The notes under the pieces are model-generated. The model saw nothing but the letters and a program-made list of their open reading frames with translations, was not told the DNA's origin and did no database searches. Shown in pieces: positions 19,952 to 30,818 of a DNA stretch of 64,000 nt. This DNA comes from Scleromitrula shiraiana (Eukaryota > Ascomycota > Leotiomycetes > Helotiales > Sclerotiniaceae). The DNA is taken from NCBI GenBank assembly GCA_028455995.1, contig JABELC010000016.1, positions 1 to 64,000 on the forward strand, read 5' to 3'. The stretch's first letter is position 1, and every line of letters begins with the position of its first letter. The position numbers and the translations under genes were made by a program.

Positions 19952-22430
19952 GTTTCTTTCTCTTGGCTCTAGTGTTGGATTTTGGGTTTGTTATTTGACA
20001 CCTCTTGTCTTTAATTTGGGCTTATTAGTCCCTCAAATCATCAAAAATATATATATGTGGCGCTCCAAAGAGGTTGTTCTTGCTGGAATTAGACAATAAT
20101 AGGAGGAGTAAGAATAAAGTATATTTAGAAAGAAGAACGAAGATGCAATAAAGTTTTCAGTGAATGGAAAGGAGCGATAGCCTTATAAGCTTGACTCTTT
20201 CCGCCAGATCACCCGCCTTTAAGGATAAGCTTTCCAAGACTGATCGAAGTCAAAGCTTTTCGTCACGACAGCTCTCTATAAAAAAGTAAAAATGAAGGCC
20301 AAGATTATTTACCTTCCCGCTGCGGCGAGGAATCTGATAATATAAGGTCAGGGGAACAGTTTTGGTACGAGCGAATCGCTTGATTGTGGCTTATTATTTT
20401 CATTAATACTTGGTGGTTTGTGCCACAAACATGCTGATCATTAATTAATTGCATGGGTACCATTAGCCAGCCTACCTTTCAGCCCTGAATGACGATTCAT
20501 GCATCCACAAAATCTGGTAGAACTAACGAGTAGGGCGGAAATTGTTAGACACCTACATCAAGGCACCAGTCAATATAAAAATGTAGAAAATGCAGAGTAA
20601 CGAACATAATGAATACAGATGTGGCTCAGAAGTCTGTATCTAATTCTAGCATGTTACACGACAAAAAAAAAGTTCGTATGACTTTTGTCTTACCCTCAAT
20701 TCTTGAAGTGCTTTTAACGGTTCCATATTGAACTTGCATGATCTTTGCGTACTGACGGATATGTATAAATCCAAGCCCAACAACCGGTGTTACACCTGAA
20801 AAAAAATCCCTCAACTAATCAATCTAAATTTTTATTCTTCTTTTCTATATTTGACAAGCATTCCATCAAAACCCTTCCAAAGATCCTGTCAAAATCCAAT
20901 TGCAGCTTGTGAATTTGCAGCTCTGCATGTACTCAGACTTTCCTCGAGATCTATGTCATCGATCTCCTCTAACCAATTACGTTACTACTCGCAAAGGAAA
21001 TATAGGACCAAATTGCCTTGATGATTGAGGAGATGCGGGGTCGAGCCTGAATTGTACGACTGGAATTTCAGCCTCCAAGTGTTCTTTGCGACTTCGACCC
21101 CAACTGCAACCTGAATATACCTTTGCGGTGATGATGGCCGTGACGATAAATATCGCAGCTGCAAGACGAACTTATACCTCATGCAAGCCCGTTGTGTTCT
21201 ATTAGGGCAACCGTGAGTGTACGAAGGGTGGTAAAACCTGAATGACAGTCATGTTTCCGTTTGACAATTTTCAACGGAGATCAGAATCATATTGTGTCAC
21301 TGAAGAAAGATACGACAGACGATACGAGGAATCCGAATATCATATATATCCAAGAGTTACACACCGAATGAGTGCCAAGTACAACTACCTATCTAAGTAC
21401 CGATACTTACAAAGTAGGGCTCTTAAGCCTCGGTTCGACCCGGGGTTACAAGGGACCCTGACTTTTTGGTGTACCCGGGGTTGGTCACTATTATACAAAG
21501 TATATCTGGTGTGACTTGATTGAAATCGGTTTTCAATGGTCTTGCAATAGTCTTGCAATAGTCAAACGCAACTTAGTCTCATATTCACTACCAGTTTTCT
21601 TTTCAATACACATCACACACTTGCATGGAGACAGATGTTGATCATGGGCATCAAGATATGTACAACATCTGCCTCTACGGACTCGTCGTGCGAATCATTT
21701 TGATCCCATGATGAATCTGATAACCCAACCACCAATAAATCATCATCGATGCGCATCGTTGTATACAGATCCTACATACCTCGCAGACACTATTCTTAGA
21801 TAATGAAAATGGAATGACATCTTTGCGAGATCATATATTATGAATGTTCTTGGATCGAAGAATCATGACTGAGCGAAAACCTCTGCAAATATCTGTCAAG
21901 TCATGATCAGTCAAATGAAAAAAAATGCTTTTGGAGTGCTCACATTTCGATGTGACTGGGATATTCATTATTTGCCCATGAATCATCACGTTATGGATAA
22001 TCGAGCTTCTGCGCTCTGGTAGGCGATGACTGATTCTTCGAGTGGTGCACTTCTGCTGACTCATACGAATACTCTTCAATTAATTCACAATAATCTGTCA
22101 TAATTATCTTTAAGTTAACTATGAGTAGTTCTCGAAAGCCTGTGACTCCAAGCCATTAGGCTGCGTGGCTCCAAACAACTCGTCATTCATTCATTTCTTA
22201 TCAGTTCCCTCAATAACTTTTTTCCCCACAGTATCTGAGCATACCCTCTATTCTTTCTGAAGCTTTTCCAGTATTCTTCCACCCCTTTATAATATCGTCC
22301 ATTGATCTCTCAATATACCTCTCGTTTGTTTGGAACCTTCCAATAACATACAAAGTGCCGGTGCATATTGCTGGTAGGTAAATTATTCATCACATTCCAA
22401 TCCAGTACTAATATTGTCAGTTTAGTGAAG
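19952..22430. other. 2.5-kb gene-poor region
   Basis: No coding unit could be supported. Open frames of 60-90 codons at 20626-20814, 20985-21182, 21242-21514 and 21831-22079 lack recognisable motifs, plausible introns or composition distinct from background. A short C+G-rich patch at 21415-21485 contains GGTTCGACCC and GTACCCGGGG but forms no complete tRNA. The promoters of the App1-type gene and of the first secreted-protein gene must lie at the two edges. Confidence 0.45.
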
Positions 22431-22898
22431 ATGCGGATGTCCATAGTTTTCCTCTTCTTACTCCTGTTTGGTATTAATATGGTCACTTCAAAGACCTCAA
22501 TGCCAAGCATTAAAGGAAATGTCACCACGAAGGACACCTGCAAGATGCTTGCTAAGAATACCTGTTTTTACACCGTTGTCACCACATACAAATGGGCTAC
22601 TACCTCCATCACAGGACAGGACTGTCAAGAATATGGCGAAGACCATTTCGATTTTGATATTACGAGTCTTCTCAATACACCCGAACCGGTTGTAAATCGC
22701 GTATGGTTAATCACAAATCTCACGCATTTAGATTCACCAAAATCAGTTATCAATGTCACATGGGATGGTGAACCAATGTTGAATTGGTTGGGTGCGGATT
22801 ACACAGTAACACCATTGGTTCTTGGTGTTTGGGCAACACTTAAAGCTTCCCTTGGATTGAACGACAGACTAACTTATCGAATTCGCATTCCTTGTTAG
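22431..22898 (+). CDS. Small secreted protein, member 1 of tandem cluster
   Basis: The protein has 155 residues. MRMSIVFLFLLLFGINMVTS is a signal peptide. The mature part has four cysteines: DTC and NTC eight residues apart, QDC, and a final C as the last residue (RIRIPC). A block PKSVINVTWDGEPMLNWLGADYTV resembles the INxxGxxxPMxWxGTxYT block of the downstream copies, and two N-glycosylation sequons are present. The start at 22431 was chosen because an upstream in-frame Met (22368) would bury the signal peptide. The function is unknown; secretion, size and cysteines fit a candidate effector or apoplastic protein. It heads a same-strand array running to 29377. Confidence 0.75.
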   Translation: MRMSIVFLFLLLFGINMVTSKTSMPSIKGNVTTKDTCKMLAKNTCFYTVVTTYKWATTSITGQDCQEYGEDHFDFDITSLLNTPEPVVNRVWLITNLTHLDSPKSVINVTWDGEPMLNWLGADYTVTPLVLGVWATLKASLGLNDRLTYRIRIPC

Positions 22899-23791
22899 TT
22901 TTAGAGGTTGTTTGATGATTGAGAAGATTTTTGTAGTACGTCGTACAATATTGTTTTACATGGGTGTGGGTGGGTGGTGTTGAGGATTTAGCTGCACCAT
23001 TTGATTTATTCCGGGGGTGAATTCGAATGGAGATATTGTATGGTGTATTCTTAAGAAGGGCTGATTCACTTGCGTGGCTTTACACAAGGAACAAGATCTG
23101 CCCACTTTAAACTCTATCATATTCATCACTACAGACCGTCTGAACTATCGAATGTTTTATTTGTATTGGAATAATCAGGAAAATATTCCACCTTGTAAAA
23201 AACTTGTGTGAAATATGTGTGATGTATGCCATCAGCAATTTGGTAATGAAATCGAGCTCTACTCATGTTGCGAATGTTTCTATCATATGGTATCTCCGCA
23301 TAGACTCACATGTAAGCATTCAGAGACGATGAAACGATGGTTTAGGGATATATAGACTGTAGATACAAGTGTTTATCATCTTGGACTTCAGGAAATTTGG
23401 TGTCATACGACTGTCATTTCCCAGAAAAGCCATAACGGGAGTCTTAAACTATACTGCATATTGTCTATATACACCTTCAGTTCGAATCTTTTTTCTTTCG
23501 TTTCCCTCTTCGTAACACATTCAAAATTACATCGCATCAGGAAGCTTTCACATAGAAACCATCACAACCACTTTGCATATTACAATCAATAACAATTCAA
23601 AGGTAGAGCCCAGAATCCTTCTATTAACCACTTTTAATAACATTCATGGAGAGAACTCCAAGGACATCCACACGATCTACAATCCAAATTTCCGCAGCGT
23701 CTCGTTTCAACTCAAGATATTCTCAACGTGTAAGTACACTGTCCTCAAAGTTCAGAAATAGAAGCTAAACATAAAAGATCAAGCAGTCAAG
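22899..23791. other. Spacer within the secreted-protein cluster
   Basis: This 890-base interval contains the 3' flank of member 1 and the promoter/leader of member 2. An open frame at 23573-23761 has no recognisable content. No decayed gene copy could be read. Confidence 0.4.
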
Positions 23792-24346
23792 ATGCAGCCA
23801 CTCATAATTGGATTTTTCTTATCCTTACTTTTCACAAAGGGTCTATCTGTAGCCTTCAACTCAGGAACTCAGTTTTCACGCAGCGTCACGTTCATTGACG
23901 ATCAAGAATGCTCGACCGTTCCTCCGAATCTTTGTCTTATGCAACTCATGGAACTTCCTGAAGCAAAACAGCTCAGCATAATTATAAATAAGAACAACTA
24001 CCCAACAGTGGGCAACTGTGCGACCTGGACCTTACAATTCAGCTCAAAGCAACAGGGACACGGGAGTTTGATCACCTGGAGACCAAAACCATCGTTACTT
24101 GATAACACTGCAAATCTTGATGTGCCTCAAACTCTTGCAGATAATGATGTGGTTGTTGATGTTGGAGACTGGAGAACAACACCAACAGTTTCGTGGCTTG
24201 ATTATAATTATACTGCACATCGGAGCAATGACCCGATTCAAGCAAAGATGAGGAATCGAGTAATGGAGGACTTCGGGAAGGAGGGTGTGAAGGTCGATTC
24301 GGGCAAGTTTGAAATGACGACTTGGGTCCTTGACATAACATGTTGA
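23792..24346 (+). CDS. Small secreted protein, member 2
   Basis: The protein has 184 residues: signal peptide MQPLIIGFFLSLLFTKGLSV, then four cysteines (EC, LC nine residues later, NC, and C as the final residue, LDITC). The block PTVSWLDYNYTA corresponds to the PxxxWxGxxYT block of the other members. A longer mature part than its neighbours carries an acidic linker (LADNDVVVDVGDW). No known domain is recognised. The shared layout of N-terminal C-x7/8-C, middle Cys and terminal Cys supports distant paralogy with members 1, 3 and 4. Confidence 0.72.
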   Translation: MQPLIIGFFLSLLFTKGLSVAFNSGTQFSRSVTFIDDQECSTVPPNLCLMQLMELPEAKQLSIIINKNNYPTVGNCATWTLQFSSKQQGHGSLITWRPKPSLLDNTANLDVPQTLADNDVVVDVGDWRTTPTVSWLDYNYTAHRSNDPIQAKMRNRVMEDFGKEGVKVDSGKFEMTTWVLDITC

Positions 24347-25055
24347 ATATCGTTTGACAAAGACCAAACCTCAGGGTAGTTTCAGGGGTTGTGATAGGTT
24401 AACGAGGTCATTTGATGTTTGCCAATAGTTTATTCTATAAAGGAAATTACTTGTCTCGTCGTCATAGCATCTTTGAATTTTGAACTCTTCCACCCATGTC
24501 CAATTATCGTTAATAAAACATGCTTGACATATTTTGCAAACAAAAAATAAACACAATCTTAAATAACTTGAATTTTTCATCTTCCCTAGTACTGTGTCAA
24601 TGAACTTTCATATTGTCTAAACTTGATAGTCATATTATTGGGGACATTGGATTTCCTCGGCAATTTACCATTTCTGTATTCCTCATTATCAATATTTTTA
24701 TATGCTATGAATCACAAATCAATATCTAGTTTAATAAAACCAATGTAGCATCCACACCTGTTTCATTTTTCTAGACTACCAAACACAAATCAAATTAAGC
24801 AAAACTCAACCAAAACGAAATTACAAGGCAAATACGTATTACGAAGACAAACATTCGCATTCCCTATTTGTGAGTAAAATCTCATGAAGGACTCGAAAGT
24901 TGTTCGATCAACTAACCATACCAAACAGACAACCACGACAAGACTTCGAATTATCCAACTTAATAAGAATCTATCAAACACAGTTAGTAGAAAACCAGGA
25001 ATCGAATATGTTTTAGTGGCCTCATTCTGACCATTATTGAAGTATCTATTGCATC
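24347..25055. other. Spacer within the secreted-protein cluster
   Basis: About 700 bases, A+T-leaning. Minus-strand open frames at 24371-24580 and 24790-24981 look like chance. It carries the 3' end of member 2 and the promoter of member 3. Confidence 0.4.
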
Positions 25056-25523
25056 ATGAGCATCAATTTCAGATATCTCATCGCCTTAAGCTTGGCTTCA
25101 GTTTTGGCTGGGACTGCATCAGCTTTTCCCTCAAAGTTATTGCCGATTGCAAACCGCAGCCCAGATCCCACTGGGCCTTGCCACGCTCAATCGTTCTGCG
25201 CTATATCTTTCTACACTGGAGAAGTCATCGATGGTAAAAGAAAGGCCGAAATGCGACTGAGTGGACTTCCTTCGAGCTGCATTGAATATGACTGCCTTCA
25301 TAACCTTACCGACTCACTTCCTTTCGAATACAAGGCCTACAGAACTCAAGTTCCTGGAAGGTCTTGCCCTGACACGAAATTGGACATTTCCATAGACGCT
25401 GATGGAAATGTTACCCCGTTGGAATTTGATTCGATACGGCTCGATCTCCAAAAAGCAGGCCCCAAAACGAAATACCTTCCACAAACTGCTAATGCTTCTT
25501 GGATAGCACGTTTTTTGTGTTAG
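25056..25523 (+). CDS. Small secreted protein, member 3 (six cysteines)
   Basis: The protein has 155 residues. The signal peptide runs to about TASA (residue 22). The mature part has GPCHAQSFC, SSCIEYDC, RSC and a terminal C (WIARFLC*), six cysteines in all. The block LDISIDADGNVTPLEFDSIRL aligns with MKINESGRMESLNVHWGG of member 4 and with INAEGKVKPMIWNG of the broken copy, which shows common descent. The function is unknown. The even number of cysteines in a secreted protein suggests three disulfides. Confidence 0.75.
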   Translation: MSINFRYLIALSLASVLAGTASAFPSKLLPIANRSPDPTGPCHAQSFCAISFYTGEVIDGKRKAEMRLSGLPSSCIEYDCLHNLTDSLPFEYKAYRTQVPGRSCPDTKLDISIDADGNVTPLEFDSIRLDLQKAGPKTKYLPQTANASWIARFLC

Positions 25524-26525
25524 GCGGATATATCGAACTATATAATTGAATCAAGTGTGGGGAGTTAACGTCGACGGTTTGGAAAAACAACAGATCTTAG
25601 CTACTTTTCTGTAGATTACATACTTGTATACCAATAAACTTATGTTCAAAATCTGAATTTGCTTATTTGTGACTTTCTTATCAACTTTCCTGACTACAGT
25701 TTATTATTTTATCAATGTGAAGCAAAACGTATAGCCCTTGTTGACCTATAATAATTCAAAAGTTGTGTCTTTGGTAAGACTAATTTTGTGTATAATAACA
25801 ATTTCGCAATATCAATCATTCAGGACACCCGTAAAGTTTCTTTGACTCGAAGTTGGAACATATTGCTTGGTTCCTTTTGAACAAGGGATACTTTAACGAC
25901 CGAAGTTGTTTTGGTGGCTCCAAAAATTTTGATCTTGGATATGAATGGTGCTATCAGAATTAGTGAATCCGCGGAGTGAGAATAACGATGGCAGTAAGAA
26001 ATGGAGTCAGATTTCCAATTTAAATTTCAGCTCTACAGAGATACCTTTCAGTCATTAATCTTGTATGGCTTTAATAAATTATACTGAGCAATGGTGACAC
26101 ATTAATGATGACTTGTCATCTGGGTGGAGCAATAACCGCGATGGTAGTACAGCATGGAATCAGATCTCCAATCTAAATTTTGGTACAAGACCTTTGTGTC
26201 ATCGTTCTTTTATGAGTATATTGTATCATAGCGAATTTTGGTGACACATCGGTTACAACTGGTACGTTATAGAGATTCATAAAAGCAACACCTACCCTCC
26301 AATTTTTGACCTTCTAGATCAGAGAAACAGCTTTTCAGATTCCGCATTCGAAAAAATCCACATATCAAAACTATTATCCTCATCAACTTCAACATTATCA
26401 CCATCGAGATACTAGCATTGAGTTAGCGAGTTTCCACTATCAAATCCCTCGTACGTATCCTAACATGATTCTACGATATACATGGATATAGGTTAACAAG
26501 ATTTAGAAGCCACTGCTCCCTCAGT
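25524..26525. other. Spacer containing a diverged tandem duplication
   Basis: No gene is visible. Two consecutive, diverged units are present at 25979-26103 and 26127-26250 (described separately). The final ~200 bases should be the promoter of the broken secreted-protein copy. Confidence 0.5.
25979..26250. repeat. Two-copy diverged direct repeat, ~125 bp per unit, ~148-bp period
   Basis: Unit 1 (25979-26103) and unit 2 (26127-26250) share ordered landmarks: AATAACGATGGCAGTA / AATAACCGCGATGGTAGTA; ATGGAGTCAGATTTCCAATT / ATGGAATCAGATCTCCAATC; TTTGGTGACACAT near each end. Identity is roughly 70 percent by eye, so the duplication is old. It is non-coding and its role is unknown. Confidence 0.65.
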
Positions 26526-27002
26526 ATGTGGTTTTTCTCACCTTTAACTGCCGTTGGTTTAATGCCATTCATTTCTACTACAACCTGATATATACCTGCA
26601 AGTTCCTATATACCCGAAGGATGTCCAGATCCACCGATACGAGAAGAATGTAATTTAACATTCTATGAGTATTTCAACTCCTCTTTCGCAAATCCGTTCT
26701 ATGTAAGGATGGCGTTAAACTCTCCCATGCTCTCGGATGGCCTATCTTGTAAACCAAGTTGCAGCAGCTATGTGGTTTTCCCAGTCATCGACACGAATTA
26801 TACACCTGAAGGTTTCCAAGATTGGGGACTGCTCAATTTCAGTGCTTGAAGAATGATGAATATAAATATAAATGCTGAAGGAAAAGTCAAGCCTATGATC
26901 TGGAACGGCACAACATACACTTTTCACAACACCAGGTGTTTATCGAAAGGCATACCAAGTGGAACTCCTCTGAGTGCAGCACAACGTTTGTGTGCTAGAT
27001 AA
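26526..27002 (+). pseudogene. Broken secreted-protein paralogue with two in-frame TGA codons
   Basis: One frame runs 159 codons from ATG (26526) to TAA (27000-27002), interrupted only by TGA at 26586-26588 and TGA at 26846-26848. Content matches the cluster family: EGCPDPPIREEC and LTFYEYF at the start (member 4 has NDCPPYNCTLKI), a CKPSC pair, and INAEGKVKPMIWNGTTYTF near the end, then RCLSKG and LC close to the terminus. Both stops could each derive from CGA by one C-to-T change. The first lies in the signal-peptide region, so no secreted product is expected. Confidence 0.75.
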
Positions 27003-27650
27003 AACACAAAGGCAGTTGCTCAGAGGATGGTATTTGGATATTGGGTTTTGCCCAGGCAGTATGGCGAGTTCGAGTTAGATGTCTTGTAAATTAAATTTGT
27101 GTTTTAATTAAGTTTCTATAGACATTTGATGTTTTGTAACCCTGCTTTTTGACCGATTCTGTGGGCTTCGAAGTCAACTAAGCTGTTTGAATATCTGAAT
27201 CTAAGTCATGATGTCAGTTGCAGTAATTCAAGTTTGACCAGCCTTTTATGAGTGAATGTGTGTTAATCACAGTTAAATCATACGTCTCATTAAATCTTAA
27301 ACATGATGCCATCCCTTGATGTATGAGTGTAATTAAAGAGTCATTGTAAACTTCTCTATGACTACAAAGAGTTATTGAGGTGCTGATATAAATGCTTCGA
27401 CTCTTAAGCTTTCAACTCCTGCTACACTACAACAAGGCAAACTCCATTTACCTTTTTTGATTTTCTTCATATCAAGATCCGAAAAACAAAAAGTTCTCAA
27501 ATACATAACACACCCTCATACCCTCATACCCTCATACCCTCATAGACTATAAAAAACCTTCTACTATCATCTTCAAGTTTCCTCGTGAGTGCTTCAAAAT
27601 TTCCTATGATACAAATGAACAAAAGGTTATGAATTAGAAGCAATCTCAGC
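27003..27650. promoter_or_regulatory. Upstream region of member 4, copied upstream of 28892
   Basis: The segment carries a promoter-like stretch whose parts recur in the same order upstream of the Ser/Thr-rich gene: AGAGTCATT near 27337, GATATAAATGCTTCG near 27383 and TCAACTCCTGCTACACTACA near 27412, against AGAGTCATT, GTATAAATTCTTCG and TCAACTCCTGCTGCATTACA at 28498-28595. A TATAAAT box sits about 30 bases before the CAACTCCTGC block, which may hold the transcription start. Confidence 0.5.
27513..27544. repeat. Four perfect copies of 8-bp CCCTCATA
   Basis: The octamer CCCTCATA is repeated four times head to tail in the 5' leader of secreted-protein member 4, about 105 bases before its ATG. 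No equivalent array is present before the paralogous genes. Confidence 0.85.
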
Positions 27651-28112
27651 ATGCAGTTCTTCTCCCTTCAAAAAGGCGTTTCTTTGATGCTGTTCATCAT
27701 TGGTATAGCTTCCTCCGTACCAACTGCTTTGTCTACCCGAAATAACGACTGCCCTCCCTACAACTGCACTCTCAAAATTCTTGAGAAATTTGATCTTAAG
27801 AATATCCTCAAGCCAAAGCCAACCCGTACTCAATTGCTGCTGAACTATCCTCCAACCGACCCCACAACATGTACACGTAGACAGAGCTGCGTTACAGATT
27901 TAAAATTGCCTTTTGATCAATCCAATTTTTCACCGAACTGTTTCACCGAAAATGGTACAATGCAGATGAAGATTAATGAAAGTGGGAGGATGGAATCTCT
28001 GAATGTTCATTGGGGTGGTACGGAGTACAATCTCCATCTGAGCTTCACTCTTTTCGAAGGACAAAAATTGTATGCAAACACTATATCGCATTACTCTCAA
28101 TTTCCTTGTTAG
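27651..28112 (+). CDS. Small secreted protein, member 4 (six cysteines)
   Basis: The protein has 153 residues with a signal peptide (MQFFSLQKGVSLMLFIIGIASSVPTA, split here as a basic start and hydrophobic core). The mature part has DCPPYNC, TTCTRRQSC, PNC and a terminal C (YSQFPC*). MKINESGRMESLNVHWGGTEY near residues 108-128 is the family block. It contains NCT and NGT sequons. Among the intact copies it is closest in layout to member 3 and to the broken copy just upstream. The promoter is shared by duplication with the next gene. Confidence 0.76.
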   Translation: MQFFSLQKGVSLMLFIIGIASSVPTALSTRNNDCPPYNCTLKILEKFDLKNILKPKPTRTQLLLNYPPTDPTTCTRRQSCVTDLKLPFDQSNFSPNCFTENGTMQMKINESGRMESLNVHWGGTEYNLHLSFTLFEGQKLYANTISHYSQFPC

Positions 28113-28891
28113 GCCAAAAAGAGAATAAGTTTCGAGAAGAAGAATTCTTATCATAACATTTGATATAGGAAGTAAGATGGATTTTGGATCTCTATCCCGT
28201 AAATTAAATTAATAATACGATGATGCTCCCATATTCTTTTGAACAAGTTCACCATGTTCCTTAGGCGTAATGGATTAAATTGCACGTCAATCTATTGTGA
28301 TTTTGTAATGTTGGTTGTTTTATGAAGAATACGGTCTACTGCTGAGACTCTGAATCTAGATCACTACTTTTCTGGTTGTAGTTTCAGTCCCTGAGTCATT
28401 TTTTGTTAGCTTGGACGTATTAATCACTCTTGGATACTTACTTTAATCCTGAAGTATGAATATGACACATACATGTAAGTGTTAGAATTTGATTGGAGAG
28501 TCATTCTCTAAGTCACCATGGCTCTTAAAACCCATTGCGTTTGTGGTATAAATTCTTCGCTCCTTGAACTACATTCTCAACTCCTGCTGCATTACAACAA
28601 AATAATTTGTAACTACTTATTGAATAGAAGAAACCCAATAACCTTCTTCAATCATCTTCATATTAAAAACTCCAAAAGAAAAAGATCACCATAACAACTT
28701 GCCCAATTCTAAACATCTATTCTTGATCTCCCCCCATACAAATTTTGTCACTCTTCGCTGTTCCAGACTTTCTTTCTTACTCGTAAAAATCTCTGTTTTT
28801 CTGAAAAACAAGCAAACACGAAAGATACTCAAATCGTATGTTACACCTGCATTTAGTGACTTTCTCCATCGTTATGTTAACATTTTGCTAG
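28113..28891. promoter_or_regulatory. Duplicated flank: 3' region of member 4 and promoter of next gene
   Basis: Parts of this segment match 27090-27480 in the same order (TCTGAATCTA..., the AGAGTCATT block, the TATAAAT box and the TCAACTCCTGC block), so it arose by segmental duplication together with the preceding promoter. No coding copy of the family follows it; the Ser/Thr-rich gene does. Confidence 0.5.
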
Positions 28892-29377
28892 ATGCAACCC
28901 ATTAAAAATCTTCTCGTTGTTACCTGCCTTTTCACAATGATTATGTCATTCAACGTTCAAAGACGATGCGGAGCACATTTGATCAACGGTAGTTCAATTT
29001 CATATGACAGCTCAACTCTACACGACGGTTCAACCTCACTCATCAGTTCAAGCCTGAGTTCCCCAACAATAAAACCATCTCATACTACTTTATCCACAGT
29101 CGTTGGTTTTATGACCGTTCCCGACATGGATCCCCAACATAATACCAAGGCTAGATCATCAACTTCCGCGTTGATGAGTTCAAGTCACGAAACTCAATCC
29201 AGTCTTAGTACAACTTTCACTGGTACACCGAGCAAAACTTCTTCTACTTTGAGTCACACTCCATCGTCAACTTCGAGTGTTATTGTGTATCCAACAACCA
29301 ATCCTGGGCCTGTTCCCATCTTTGGAGGTAGTACTCAAGACATTGCTTCTCTTTTAAACGCAAAACCAGGACAATAA
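28892..29377 (+). CDS. Ser/Thr-rich secreted protein
   Basis: The protein has 161 residues. MQPIKNLLVVTCLFTMIMSF is a signal peptide. The rest is low-complexity Ser/Thr (for example SLISSSLSSP, SSTSALMSSS, TPSKTSSTLSHTPSSTSS), a typical substrate for O-mannosylation. There is one mature cysteine (RRCG) and no hydrophobic C-terminus, so a GPI anchor is unlikely. It does not share the cysteine pattern of members 1-4, although its promoter is a duplicate of the member 4 promoter. The function is unknown; it may be a cell-wall or extracellular-matrix protein. Confidence 0.65.
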   Translation: MQPIKNLLVVTCLFTMIMSFNVQRRCGAHLINGSSISYDSSTLHDGSTSLISSSLSSPTIKPSHTTLSTVVGFMTVPDMDPQHNTKARSSTSALMSSSHETQSSLSTTFTGTPSKTSSTLSHTPSSTSSVIVYPTTNPGPVPIFGGSTQDIASLLNAKPGQ

Positions 29378-30818
29378 AATATAGACAGTACATGCGGTTG
29401 TTTCCTGAAGATCATTAGTAGCGGTGACGAATTTGGATTGGGCATTATCCGAAGATCAAAACATCACCCGCATATTCTGACAAACAAGTACGTAGCGAAG
29501 CAGGGTTTGCGGATATGAAGTAGAAGTTTCAAGAAAGCTTGGAGACAGTCGCTTTTTATAATGTAATGTTCCAGATTTAAGGATTTCAAGGTTAAGTCGG
29601 AATGATATGTTTGTTTTGGAGGAGCTGGGATGTCAGGGATTTTGGGAAGAAGATTTCGAGATGGTAGGGGCTTGTACATGTAGTTAGAGAAGAGATTAAC
29701 CAAGAACGTCGATATTGCATCTTACCTTTAATCCATTCGTGATTCGGTGATCTAATACTCACTGTAAATTGACAGTGCTCTCAAGTAGAAGTATTCTATT
29801 GTGAATGAAGTTAGGAAAATCACGCCAGCTATACTCGAGTTAATGTTTCTCATCATACGATCCCTAGCCTGTAACCTAAAGGACGAAAGCTTTCAATGTT
29901 GAGCCAATAATTTAATCATCATTTCAGATGGCTCTTTAAATACATAAAAATCGTGCAACAATATTCATTTGTTGATACGGGTACTTTTAGTTAAGTCGTC
30001 AAGTTTGCAGACTTTATATAGAATCTATGATACAGACTACTTGAGGTTGTAAAATAACAAATGAATGAGATTCTAATGAAGTAAAGTAACTGCTAAAACT
30101 GAAGAATCGATTCATTATATCAGATAATCAATCATGAAATGTAAAAGCTCATATCAAATTATTATGAACCAATATAGAGGTTCGCATCCATAAGTCTATA
30201 ACTAAGGCAAAAGGAAGTGTCTATTTTCTACTTCACGCTCTACTCGTTTCCAACTTGAATGTACACACCTATGAGTTTATTTCTTTGTATCAAACATGAA
30301 CCTGTACACTTGTATCAAAAAATATTTGAAGTCATAAATTGAACACCGAAAACTTTGAATCCACGATAGTTGTATTATTGAATATAATCCTAAGTATGTA
30401 CACACATTTTTTTTGGAAGGAACCTGCCACTTAAGCGTTCTCCATTACGTAATTCCTCCATCATCATCACCATCAATAACAATCATTTATCATTATCGGA
30501 ACTAGATTTGAACTTTTATAGCATCAAAAGTTGAGTACAAAATAAATCAATCATGTAGTGAATCGTTTTTCGATGATGAATAATAGATATATAGATCATT
30601 CCGGAGCATAGTGAACATTCAAATTTTGTAACTCAGTAGTCATCTGTGAATATTGACAGCGTAGAAATAAGAGAATGTAAATGCAGGCATTAATACAGAG
30701 AGATTTCCAGCTTTAGCAGCTAAGATTACAGTAGTAGGTTCTTTTGTGTATAAAAGGCTTCATCAACATTCGAATTTTTGACCTTGTTCTTTTCAAACGA
30801 TTTCTTCTTTCGAATTAA
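29378..30818. other. 1.4-kb gene-free spacer
   Basis: A+T-leaning sequence between the secreted-protein array and the first WNLPR-family gene. The minus-strand open frame at 29464-29703 (79 codons) has no recognisable features. A TATA-like GTGTATAAAAGG lies near 30748, about 70 bases before the next start codon, and probably belongs to that gene. Confidence 0.45.

Noticed and set aside
21415..21470. tRNA-like T-loop (GGTTCGACCC) in a C+G-rich patch
   Set aside because: No matching acceptor stem, D arm or anticodon arm can be drawn around it, and the T stem itself mispairs.
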